Positions 45,001 to 54,342 of a stretch of 64,000 nt of DNA are shown in pieces. The position numbers were made by a program, and so were the translations under genes. This stretch comes from Cydia pomonella (Eukaryota; Arthropoda; Insecta; Lepidoptera; Tortricidae): positions 10,726,001-10,790,000 of the forward strand of contig NC_084711.1 in the NCBI RefSeq assembly GCF_033807575.1, written 5' to 3'. Under the pieces are notes generated by a model. That model had not been told where the DNA came from. It saw only the letters and a list, made by a program, of their open reading frames with translations, and did no database searches. Each line of letters opens with the position of its first letter. Position 1 is the first letter of the stretch.

Positions 45001-47632
45001 ATAGGGAGTATTAATGCAATGTTCTGTCACGAGAGTGCAGCTCTAGCGCACATCCTAAATCATAGAGTAACTAGTACATACAGTTTTTTGACAAGTTTTC
45101 ACAGATAATTTGTTGCGAATAAATATGACATTGAAGCATCAAGACTCAAGACGGTTTGTTTACAAGAACATACCGCGAAAGCGAAACGCAAAAAAAATAA
45201 TTTTGTTATCTCCTCTATCGTTCGAATATGCAAGCTTGCCTTTGGCCTCGGACGGAAGCTCGGATTCGACGCTCCGGGTCATCAGTTCTTTGCAGACCTT
45301 AGTCTTTGGCCTTGTTTTTAAAAATACAGCCATTTTTTCTTGTCCAAGTTTAGCTCTTCTGAAGCTCGTCTTTTGGCACCCCATGCAGAAAATTCTGCCT
45401 CGCGTGCATTTGGACTTTATTTGGATTCCAAGCTCTACTTTTCGAACTCTGGCCTTCGGCTTTGCACGGGAACGCGGAACGGGAAAGTTTTGGGCTTTCG
45501 GACTTGGATCGTTTTTGAGTTTGCGAATAAAGACGACTAACGTGAAGTGAAGCGTCCTCAGTAAATAAGTCGATGGGTAAAACAGACTCCCGTAGAAAGC
45601 GGCGTAGACTAAGACGCGGCAACATTTAGCGCACATAGCATTGATTGTTTAGTTTCATACTTGTATTACAATCAACTAATAAGTAAGTCTTGACAGTGTC
45701 CATGTCCATGTGGTGCACGTGTCGGCGGAGGGCGTAGTCCCGATCCTGGAGGAGGCGCGGGCGGCGCGGGTGCTGGCCGGTCATCGTGGCTGGCGCGCTG
45801 GTGTCACGGCCGAGACCTGCAACCATTACCTCACGCTCAACGCGGAAGACGTGCCTCCAGGAAGGACAGAGTTCAAGTGCGCACCACCCATTAGAAATAA
45901 TACTAACAAGGTACTACTGCCGACGCTTTGCCAATGGATTGTGGATGGGAGACTGCTAAAAAATGAACAAGAGGCCAATTAGAACTTACATTTTGATATC
46001 TAAATGATTTCATTTCCTTGTTATTCGCCTGTACGTCTCGCTCACGCCAATACAAATACAAACAAGTACGAGCGAAATGCACACGCGAATGATTGGTTGA
46101 CTGGTAGAGAATGCCTTGAGGCATTAAGTCCGCCATTTGTACCTTCATGTATTGTGAAATAAAGATTAAATAAATAAATAAATGATAGCAAAGTTACATC
46201 ATTTAGATATCAAAATGTATGTTAGAATTGGCAACCAGCTTTATGTTTATTTGAAAAAGCGTTTCAACGCACCACTTACCTACCTATGCACCTGATTTGT
46301 AGCACACACACTGACAATAAGTATGGCGGGCGTCTACCTACGTTGTCTACCTATGCACCTGACTTGTGGCACACATGTGCACTGACAATATGGCTGAATC
46401 GATATTCCTCACGCCATTCATGTGTCTTTGCGATACGTGATCCAGAAAGCGTGGTTGACTGTACGAGTTGCGAGAACTGTATAATTAATTATGTTTCAAT
46501 TTTTAGGAAAAATTGTGGAAGTATATTAAAGACGATAGACTGGATTTAATTGCTTCCGATCACTCCCCGAGTGTTGCTGAACTAAAAGGATCAGACTTTA
46601 TGACGGCCTGGGGTGGAGTAGCCTCGTTGCAGTTTGGTAAGTTTATATAATATTATTTTATACAATCGTGATATAATGGAGAGCTTTTCAGTCGAGTACC
46701 GAGGTACGAGATTGAAAAGCTTGATTACGAGTATATCATGCACTATTGTATATAATAATACTGTTTCTACGAGTCAACATAAATAATACTTTATATCTAC
46801 TAGTAAAATCGTATAGTAAACAAACCAAAAGTAGCTAAGGTCCGGCCGATATCTCGGTCTCGGTCTCGGTCTCGGCCTCGGCATTCTCGGCTAGATAGGC
46901 AATGAGTTATCATTGGTGGATTTGAATTTACCGCACACGAGCGCCCGTTTCTTATTCACCCGTTGGTTGCATCGCCCGGTTGGTGTGACGTTTTTGTGAT
47001 TTTGATTGGTTTCGTACCCACATTTTAAGCCAATTACTTATCAAATACTAGGTGTTGGAATCGGATAGGCGCGGTTGCAAGTAATGACTTTTTCATTTGG
47101 TTCTTTTCGTTTTGTGGGTGTTATTATTGTGGAAGAGATAATAAATAAGTGTATATTTGTTATTGAGATGTAACTTAAATTAACTTGATTTGGGTGGAAG
47201 ATGGATATTTTGATACTTAATATATGCATTTGTATTTACGGGAAAAAGTAAAGCAGTAGGTAAGTACAAAACTATACCTGTGGCGGATTACTGGTGGAAT
47301 ATTGGACATAATTTCATGCGAGCTTTGCGAATACTATTCTATGTAATCTTGACGAAAGTCGCGGTGTGATGGTCGTTGGGTTATAGGTTGATTTTCATTT
47401 GATGTGACTTATGTGGCCAGCGAACAACTTTTTTGCAAGGTTGGCCAGTTATACGAAGAGCGTTGTCACAATTTAACAGGCCATAACGCTGAAAGATTAC
47501 CTTTTTAGGGTTCCGTAGCCAAAATTGCAAAAATGGACCCTTATAATTTCATCTTGTCCGTCTGTCACAGCCATTTTTAGGGTTCCGTAGCCAAATGGCA
47601 TAAAACGGAACCCTTATAGTTTCGCCATGTCC

Positions 47633-47683
<51 letters not shown>

Positions 47684-50544
47684 CGAGGCTTTGCTCCGTG
47701 GTCGTTAGTGCTAGAAAGCTGAAATTTGGCATGGATATATAAATTAATAAAGCCGACAAAGTCGTACAATAAAATCTAAAAATTTAATTTTTTTTAGGGT
47801 ACCTCCCCTACACGTAAAGTGGGGGTGAATTTTTTTTTTTCGCTTCAACCCTAGAGTGTGGGGTATCGTTGGAAAGGTCTTTCAAAACTAATAGGGGTTT
47901 TCAAGAAACATTTTTTGATAAAGTGAATATATTCGGAGATAATCGTTCCGAAAGAAAAAAAAAATGTGTCCCCCCCCCCTCTAACTTTTGAACCATAGGT
48001 CCAAAAAATATGAAAAAAATCGTGGAAGTAGAGCTTAAGAAAGACATTAAATGAAAACTATAGCGGACATGATCAGTTTAGCTATTTTTGAGTTATCGCA
48101 AAAAGTTTTCCCTTCATAGTAAAAAGACTTATTTTAATTAGGTACTGATTATGCAAATTTGCCTATTTATTTAACTCAGGTGAAAGGTACCGTTTCATCC
48201 CTTGGTTAACAATTTACTATACTTTAAGCTCCAGTTTAGCTTATTGTGACGGAAGAGTAACTACGGAACCCTACACTGAGCGTGGCCTGACATGCTCTTG
48301 GCCGGTTTTTATTTGGGTTACAATATAAGTATTAGAACTGTTCAATTTTGATTATTGTTATTGTACCACTTTTTAAGCACATCCGTATTGAAAAACCGGC
48401 CAAATGCGTGTTGGACCGCATTATGGAGGCTTCCGTACCTTCATACGATACAAAAAGACATACAAGCAATAGAGCGTATGTTCCTGGCACTTAAGTCCTT
48501 TTAATAAGATCAGTTTTTTTAATACCTCTTAAATGGCTTTACTGAACATATTCAGAAAAAAAAATCATGAAAAAGTATTTAACAAGCTTAATTTTTTAGT
48601 TATTTTTAATCATTTTGCCCTCCCGGTTCAAAGTTAGAGGGGTATTTTCTTAGTTAAAAAAACATTGTTAGCAACCTTTATGTTAATTTTAACCTATCAT
48701 TAGAGAATATTACTGTATGGATGGAGCCTACCTTGAAAATATTGTTTTATTATTTATATTATAAACTACCTAAGTAGCAACTTACTTACATAATACACCT
48801 ACCTACCATCCAAATTTCGTTATTAAATATATCGTATAGTTTTCGAGTAAAATGGCTGTGACATTCGGACAGACATACAGACGGACATGACAAAACTATA
48901 AGGGTTCCGTTTTTGCCATTTTGGCTACGGAACCCTAAAAATACTATGTAATAGCGCTATGAATTCATTATGATAACTTTTTTTTGATAAATCGTGGAAT
49001 TTCGATTATTCAAACATTTGTAGTGTAAAATTGTAAAAAACGTGTTCTTTCGTCTATTTTATAAATTCTCGGTCTCGGTCTCGGTCTCGGCCGAGAATCC
49101 CATTGAATCTCGGTCTCGTTCTCGGCCGAGTCAATAAAAGCGATCTCGGTTGAACCTTACTTAGAGCTAAAATACGCGAGCAGCCGCGACGCGATACCTC
49201 CATACGCGCGGTACGCGCCCGACCGGCTGATCAACGACACCGTCTCGTAAGTCATGAGGCGCTCTGGTACTTGTTTCCTTGCTAAATAAATTTTTTGACA
49301 GTTTTATTTCTCGATTGTGGCCACAGTCGTCAATGGAGCCTAACATGAAACGCTAAGCGGTCTTCGTAGTCCATGGATATAGCTATTTTAAGTGTGTCAC
49401 ATGCGCGTGAGAGTATCTAACCTATGAAGCAATTGTTTCTATTATACAAACTAACATAAATAATTAATTTGTGTTACATTTTGTTTCGTCTTCTTGACCG
49501 CGGCGGCACTTGATTGGTCAAATTTATTATAGTTGACTAAATAGCGTATCGGTATGAATATATTAGTTGAGTCGGGATCCCATAGTGACAAGTATGCGAT
49601 TTCAGTTTGGTATACGAAGTCTTAATTCAACCATTCGACGAGTAGAAAAATCATTATTATTTAACAGTTGAAGAAATCAAAAAGATATAACCGCTCTCTT
49701 TTACAGCTACTATCTAAAAAGTAAACAGTGTAACTTAACTATCATGGAATTCAAATAATGTCTTCTAAACCCTTAATTGTTTATTAGGGTAAGTTGGTCT
49801 CACATATTTTTAATCAAAAGTATTCCCTTGCAGATCTGCCATTATTCTGGACGGAAGCGTCTGCGCGAGGCTTTGGTCTATCAAGGGCCTCACACTACTT
49901 GTCCGCGGGCCCCGCTCGCCTCGCCGGCCTCCAGGAGCGCAAGGGGGCGCTCAAGCCCGGGCTCGACGCCGACCTCATCTTCTTCGATCCAAACGCTGCA
50001 TTCATCGTCACGCCTGACATCATCCTTTACAAGAATAAAGTAGGTTCTTAATTTCACGCACCGCTTGACTTTGACAGCATGGCATTGAAACTTATTGTGC
50101 GTCAAGTCGAACAAATGCACATCAATGTCTGTAATTACAAAAGAAATTAAAACCGGCTCCAATTTTCTTGTGGAATTTAAATTGTCTTAGAGTCATCCTG
50201 AAATAAATTTGTTAAAGACAATCTCAATTTTTTTGTCGAAAGATGCAACGTTTTATTCGATTCGTTAAGCCTTTTAGGTATGTCGGATCTTTACAAATTG
50301 TATTCATAATCAACTTACTTTCATGATTTTGACCCATAACTCCCTATATTATTTAATGTAGGAATTGCAAGACTTCTTCGAATTCCTAAGGTTTCGTATG
50401 TTTTTTTTTTTACAGATTAGCCCATACATGAACAGAGTGTTACGAGGAAAAGTGATAGAAACGTACGTAAGGGGTCAACTTGTATACGCCAACGACCAAC
50501 TCGTAGGGGAACCGAAAGGAAAATTGCTGCTGAATGATTTGTAA
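39011..50544 (+). CDS. Allantoinase, copy 2, with signal-peptide-like N-terminus
   Basis: Eleven exons: 39011-39050, 39125-39318, 40835-40986, 41189-41303, 42085-42231, 43800-43848, 44098-44191, 45697-45910, 46507-46636, 49834-50039, 50416-50544. They total 1470 nt, giving 489 residues. The shared exons have the same lengths as copy 1, except for the first exons and the variable 49-nt exon (61 nt in copy 1). The extra first exon encodes MKFLYCVTQIALLG, continuing TILC, a likely secretory signal. Metal ligands are intact: His95/His97, Lys182, His218, His271, Asp353 (SDHSPS). Four N-x-T sequons (NIT, two NGT, NNT) are present where copy 1 has none. The donor after the 44098-44191 exon is weak (GA|GTTGGT) but is fixed by phase and by the copy 1 exon length. 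AATAAA follows the stop. Confidence 0.92.
39377..40097. repeat. Long foldback element in intron 2 of copy 2
   Basis: The ends CTGGGTGCCTAGTAACA and GTTACTGGGCACCCAG are inverted. Complementarity continues inward for over 200 bp (ATAACCTTCTAAC / GTTAGAAGGTTAT, CGAACTTTTCT / AGAAAAGTTCG, AAATAGCATG / CATGCTATTT). The middle is noncoding. Confidence 0.82.
40089..40152. repeat. Direct repeat next to the foldback
   Basis: CACCCAGTATATAAAATAAC followed by ACTT occurs at 40089 and again at 40129, separated by 16 bp. The first copy overlaps the end of the foldback element. Confidence 0.8.
41341..41664 (+). mobile_element. Full-length tRNA-derived SINE in intron 4 of copy 2
   Basis: The head has an A-box-like GGTGGCCTAGCGG and a B-box GGTTCAAACCC. 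The body includes CCTACGCCAAATTTTGGGATTA, and the tail GCCGGGACAACGCGAGGAAGAAGAA is A/G-rich. It is the best-preserved member of the family in the window and lies in the sense orientation of the host gene. Confidence 0.88.
42180..42905 (+). repeat. Fourfold tandem duplication of exon end plus intron (copy 2)
   Basis: Units start near 42181, 42366, 42548 and 42733 (periods 185, 182 and 185 bp). Each holds the last about 50 nt of the 42085-42231 exon, then intron sequence. Units 1 and 3 keep the donor GCG|GTAAGTATC. Units 2 and 4 have an extra T in the exon part and a deletion that leaves GCGGTATCTC. The alternation shows that a dimer was duplicated. Confidence 0.93.
42945..43080 (+). repeat. 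LINE 3'-end repeat fragment
   Basis: GGCAAACGAATAGACGAATC, CGTCACCCATGGACACCCGC, AGGCATTGTAAGTGCGTTGCC and CTTTAAGATGG match the block at 61980-62085. Confidence 0.7.
44532..44689. repeat. Foldback with 43-bp near-perfect terminal inverted repeats
   Basis: ACGCAGCGGCTTACGTGAGC continuing through GAATAACTCGCGAACGCGAAGCG is mirrored by CGCTTCGCGTTCGCGAGTTA continuing to GCTGCGT at 44689. The loop of about 70 bp is GC-rich. It lies in intron 7 of copy 2. Confidence 0.9.
44699..44752. repeat. Near-perfect hairpin adjoining the foldback
   Basis: AGAGAAGAATCGTGGAATGT pairs with ACATTCCACGACTCTTCTCT across TATTGGGCCCCAT, with two mismatches. It starts 10 bp after the preceding inverted repeat. Confidence 0.85.
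44775..44960 (+). repeat. Dispersed repeat, same family as 8427-8560
   Basis: AGAAGCATAAGGGAGTACCT, TTTGTACGTCTTTTTACTAAG and CCCATGGTTCAAAAGTTAGAG match the sequence at 8.4 kb in the same order. Confidence 0.65.
45110..45636. other. Segment open on both strands, unidentified
   Basis: A 146-codon plus-strand frame (45110-45550) and a 158-codon minus-strand frame (45636-45160) overlap within intron 7 of copy 2. Neither resembles a known domain, has splice support, or shows a compelling start context. A repeat of unknown family is the likeliest explanation. Confidence 0.3.
45976..46230. repeat. MITE with about 33-bp TIRs in intron 8 of copy 2
   Basis: The ends CAATTAGAACTTACATTTTG and CAAAATGTATGTTAGAATTG are inverted repeats, extending into ATATCTAAATGAT. 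Just inside the right arm is GCATTAAGTCCGCCATTTGT and a (TAAA)n-like tail, typical of lepidopteran LINE/SINE ends, so the element may be composite. Confidence 0.8.
47509..48310 (-). repeat. Inverted GGTTCCG-type element with (CTGT)n
   Basis: A partial tail (47509-47578) precedes a full inverted tail (GGGTTCCGTAGCCAAATGGC) and a (CTGT)n run of about 50 bp at 47633-47683. It ends in a head-like block (GACATGCTCTTGGCCGGTTTTT) near 48310. A poly-C run lies at 47972-47980. Confidence 0.75.
48394..48943 (+). repeat. GGTTCCG-type element, about 550 bp
   Basis: The head AAAACCGGCCAAATGCGTGT...GAGGCTTCCGTACC and the tail GACAGACATACAGACGGACATG...GGCTACGGAACCCTAAAAA are both present. No G-run monomers. 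It lies tail-away from the inverted element to its left. Confidence 0.8.
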
Positions 50545-50558
50545 AACAACAGTAACGC

Positions 50559-50564
50559 AATAAA
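50559..50564 (+). terminator. AATAAA polyadenylation signal of allantoinase copy 2
   Basis: AATAAA lies 15 bp after the stop codon, giving a very short 3' UTR. No equally close signal is seen after copy 1. Confidence 0.55.
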
Positions 50565-51179
50565 CTATATACCTACCTAATTAAATGTCACTGTTTACAA
50601 AAATAGTTTTTTTTTCAACATGACAATTGACTAAATTTAATTATATAAAATGAATTCGAAGACTATTTCGAGAAAAGTGTGTTAAGAACTCAAAAAAATA
50701 TTTCGCAAAATTAGTATGAAAAGGAAGTTGACGTCACTTTTCTTGCACAATCAAGAGCTGATCAAGACTGTCCTTTTGATATTCACAGTTTGCTCACAGG
50801 CATAGAGGTACAATAAGTATAGAGATGAAATAGTAGAGCCGGCAGATGATTCAACGAGATGCTCCTATGGAACTTTCAGTAGGAGTATAGCACACTTGTC
50901 ACAGTTCCATTTTTTTTACTTCCCCACCTTAAATTTTTAAATTTTAAAATTACCGATACTGACCGATAAAATTAATTAAATTAGGTTGATTTTCGTATGT
51001 TGTGAGGAATGTTAAAACGTGTTTTTAATTTGGCGCAATGCGTATGTTATGTCCCTCACAGGTTCTAGTTGATACTACCATATATGGTCACAGGCCAGTA
51101 CACAAGGGAGTATTACTGCAATGTTCTACCGCCAGAGAGCAGCACTATCACTTTTTTTTTATAAAAAAAAAAACTGATC

Positions 51180-51545
51180 GGCGATTGACCCTAGTCACAC
51201 CTGATGGAAAGTGAAGACAGGGCCTAAGATGGAGGTCACCGGTTCAGTAGTAGCCTATTGACTCTTGCTTTAAAGAAACCGAGGTCATATTTATCAGGGA
51301 AAACAGATGGCGGGAGCGCATTCCATTCTTTAGCCGTCCGTACCAAAAAAGAGGAGGCAAACAGTTTCGTGCGAACAAATGGAACGTTTACCACGAACGG
51401 GTGCATTCGTTCCGCACGCCTGGATGTCCGATGATGGAAAGGGGAAAGTGGGATCAGGTCGTGCAGCTCCTGTGCGCACTCCCCGAAATGTATCCGATAG
51501 AACACCGATAAGCTAATCGTTATCTGGCCTCTATCGCATATTCGA
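51180..51545 (-). mobile_element. LINE RT C-terminal fragment (Jockey-like)
   Basis: The minus strand encodes FLVRTAKEWNALPPSVFPDK followed by YDLGFFKARVNRLL, a conserved C-terminal block of lepidopteran Jockey/CR1 polymerases, with the 3' block on the left (GACCCTAGTCACACCTGATGG). It is 5'-truncated. Confidence 0.8.
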
Positions 51546-52940
51546 GTGAACAGAGTTTTGCGTAATATCCCCTATTAAGGACAATTTTCAAAAGGTACTG
51601 AAATGTATTAAGTATATGTCAACTTTTTAAATAATTTATATTGTTAATAAATAAAGAAGACTGTAATAAAAGAAAATGATATAATTTCTATTTATATATT
51701 TCAATATAAACCACGTAACAGAGCTTCAAATTTTGACAGATCAAAATAATGAGGCGCATGTAATCAACATGCTACTTAAATGTACTTATTTTCAGAATTG
51801 ATTTTTTAAACACTGACTTAAAGGAAAGTTTTATATATATAATATATATGTTTTATATGATGTTCAAAATTCATAATTTCGTGTTTTTCTGAGTTTTAAT
51901 ACGTGTTTTCCATTTTTTTTGTTAGAATTGAGATATTTAGACTATGTTCTGAGTTTAGTCCTTCGTAGGTTTTTAAATTATAAATTTGCCGTGGGAAGTA
52001 TATTTAACGGCATTTTACGAAAATAGGCATTTTGATGGTCAAATGAGTTAATAAAAAATTATAATTAAGTATGGGTAATTTATAATGAAAATGAAACATA
52101 TATGGAACAATATAGTTTTATTAATGAAATAAAATGTTTTTTTTAGATACTTATAACAGTTATAACAAAAAAAAAATTAATATAAAAAACAAAAAACACG
52201 ATTTTTTTTTTTATTTATAACTTTTTAGTTACCCCCAAAAAACCCTATGACAATCTCGTGATCAAGACGAATCTAACGATATCTCATACATCAAAATCCA
52301 TCTAGCCGTTTAGGCTACAGGAGGCCACGAAGAAACAGACATACATACACTCGAAAAATATTACCCTCCTCCCTTTGGCAGTCGGGTAAAAATACACATA
52401 ACATGTATTTATAAAACGCACGACTCCCGCCCCGCGCCCCGCACCCGTTTAATCTTTTCTACGGAAGCACGGCGGCACGTGATTGGTAATTTTTTTTAAA
52501 TAAATAAATCAAAATATTTATTGTTGGTCATGAGTTACAGAGATGTTATTCTAATATTCTTTATGCCCTGCCTCAGAGAGGCGTTCAATATGGGATTAAT
52601 TCTAAATGAGATCATTTATGTGGGTACTTATATTAACCTTTAATATTAACTTATGCTACACATTAAAAGGTTTTTTAACATATTATTTTTCATCCTGTTA
52701 AGAAATCAAACATTTCTCCACAAGCCAGTGAAAAAGTTTTCTTTTCAATTACATAGGCATCAATTTCTTTAAGTGGATTGTTAATTTATTATAGGTATAT
52801 CTTTGGACACATAACCATAACACTTTGAAAAAAATGCCGACGTTGACCTAGGATATCCAATATCATAACCATATTTAGACTGAAGACGTGGTCTTGGATT
52901 TCTGCCTTCAAACATATGCGGGTTATTTTTAAGTTAGTAT
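51546..52940. other. AT-rich intergenic stretch
   Basis: No coding exon or defined repeat boundary seen. A block near 52457 (CGGCGGCACGTGATTGGTAA) resembles 49502-49520. Confidence 0.45.
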
Positions 52941-53330
52941 TTTTTTTATAGTTGACTACAGCCTATCGAAATGGATCTTATAGTTGAGTGGGAGCCCGCA
53001 ATTATAGTTTGGTATACGAAATCTTAATTCAACGATCATTGCGAATTTACATTCGCGTGCGAGTGGAGAGTTAACTCGACGAGCTTTGCGAAGGGGCTGT
53101 GGCCGAGACACGCGAGACGAACCTCAACCCGAACGACGAGTCGAGACGAGACTCGAGAGTGTATACATTAGCTCGAGGAGCTTACAAGCTGTGGCCGAGA
53201 CACGAGACCAAAGAATATAATACTCACTACGAGACGATCCGTGAGCCGAGCCACAAGCCGCAAGTGTAAACCGCAGTTGCAGTCGACGAGTTGAAAAACC
53301 TCATTTTCAGCTGACAGCAGGGATAGTAAG
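52940..53330 (+). repeat. Dispersed repeat shared with 49500-49650, plus CGAGAC-rich segment
   Basis: AGTTTGGTATACGAAATCTTAATTCAAC matches 49605-49630 (AGTTTGGTATACGAAGTCTTAATTCAAC). It is followed by repeated GTGGCCGAGACACG and CGAGACGA motifs at 53098-53240. Confidence 0.6.
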
Positions 53331-53340
53331 TATTATATTC

Positions 53341-53543
53341 TTTGGCAGGGATCGGAAACAGGATTTTTTTTATATAGGAAGGTAAACGGTATTTTTTCGT
53401 TTATTGTTATTTACTTCATTTCTAATTAGTTAATCTAATAATACGAAGTCGTTATCTGAAAACACAACTGAGTCTTACATTTGGAGTATAATATGGTTAT
53501 TTCGAAGTTTTTGCAAAAAACCGGTTCCGATCCCTGCCTGACA
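53341..53543. repeat. MITE with GGCAGGGATCGGAA termini
   Basis: TTGGCAGGGATCGGAAACAGG and CCGGTTCCGATCCCTGCCTGA are inverted repeats about 200 bp apart. The interior is AT-rich and noncoding. Confidence 0.78.
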
Positions 53544-53582
53544 GATCAATATTATATCGGAAACAGTCCAAATCGATTTCGT

Positions 53583-53655
53583 TATCTGCTTCTCTATAGC
53601 TCGAATATGCAAGAGTGAAATGCTCTTGCATGTTCGAGCGATAGAGAGGCAGATA
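53583..53655. repeat. Hairpin with 7-nt loop
   Basis: ATCTGCTTCTCTATAGCTCG-AATATGCAAGAG pairs with CTCTTGCATGTTCGAGCGAT-AGAGAGGCAGAT around TGAAATG, with few mismatches. Confidence 0.75.
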
Positions 53656-53812
53656 CACATAATGATTTTCATATTTTCGATACTGGCGATAGGCCCCTGG
53701 TCACTGCTTTATTTATTATTATAATTTGGCCGAGGCAGGATTGTCTCATTTCAAACATACAGCCAATATTAAGGGATACGTATATTTTTCCTGGTTCTTA
53801 TTGACTGACAAG

Positions 53813-53941
53813 TTGTGTTTGCCAGACTTCTTCCTCGCGTTGTCCCGGCATTTCGCTACGGCTCATGGGAGCCTGGGGTCCGCTTGACAACTAATCCCAA
53901 GATTTGGCGTAGCGTAGGCACTAGTTTGTGTTTGCCAGACT
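53813..53941 (-). mobile_element. 5'-truncated SINE with 16-bp target-site duplication
   Basis: About 97 bp of the SINE tail (minus strand) lies between exact copies of TTGTGTTTGCCAGACT at 53813-53828 and 53926-53941. The tail ends in GAGGAAGAAG-type sequence rather than poly-A. The tRNA head is absent. Confidence 0.9.
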
Positions 53942-54342
53942 ATAATACTAAATGGAAAAAACGTCGTTATAACGAAGTTACTGCTTTTATCACGTATGTT
54001 AAGGAACGAGCTGGCAACACTTGCTCAGAATAAAAATAATTGTTATTGTGGCAGCATTGTACAATACTTCAGATTCAGACATCAACTGCCCCATGATGAG
54101 TTCAAATTCTGTATTTTAATGAATTGTTTTTATTTATATTGTAAAATTTATAGACTGGGGTCCTTATAAAAGTGTTCAAAGTTTTCTAGTAAATATTTGT
54201 TAATTAGGGAGCAATAAGTTGAATGTCATAATTAAAGGTAATGTTGATTGTATTTTTGACAGTTTGTGATGGTCAAAGTAACCTAAAAAGTAAAAACAAA
54301 AATTATGTTTCATGATTTGTTCGTGATATTGTGACTTCGTAG

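Larger units (their letters stand above)
46834..49162. mobile_element. Possible DNA transposon with (TCTCGG)n subterminal repeats
   Basis: The left end TAAGGTCCGGCCGATATCTCGG and the right end (minus strand) TAAGGTTCAACCGAGATC are similar. Both are followed inward by arrays of TCTCGG / CCGAGA units (46852-46885 and 49068-49150). The interior carries nested GGTTCCG-type elements and no recognisable transposase. It fills most of intron 9 of copy 2. Confidence 0.45.

Noticed and set aside
47633..47683. Possible CRISPR-like regular repeat
   Set aside because: It is a simple (CTGT)n microsatellite without spacers.
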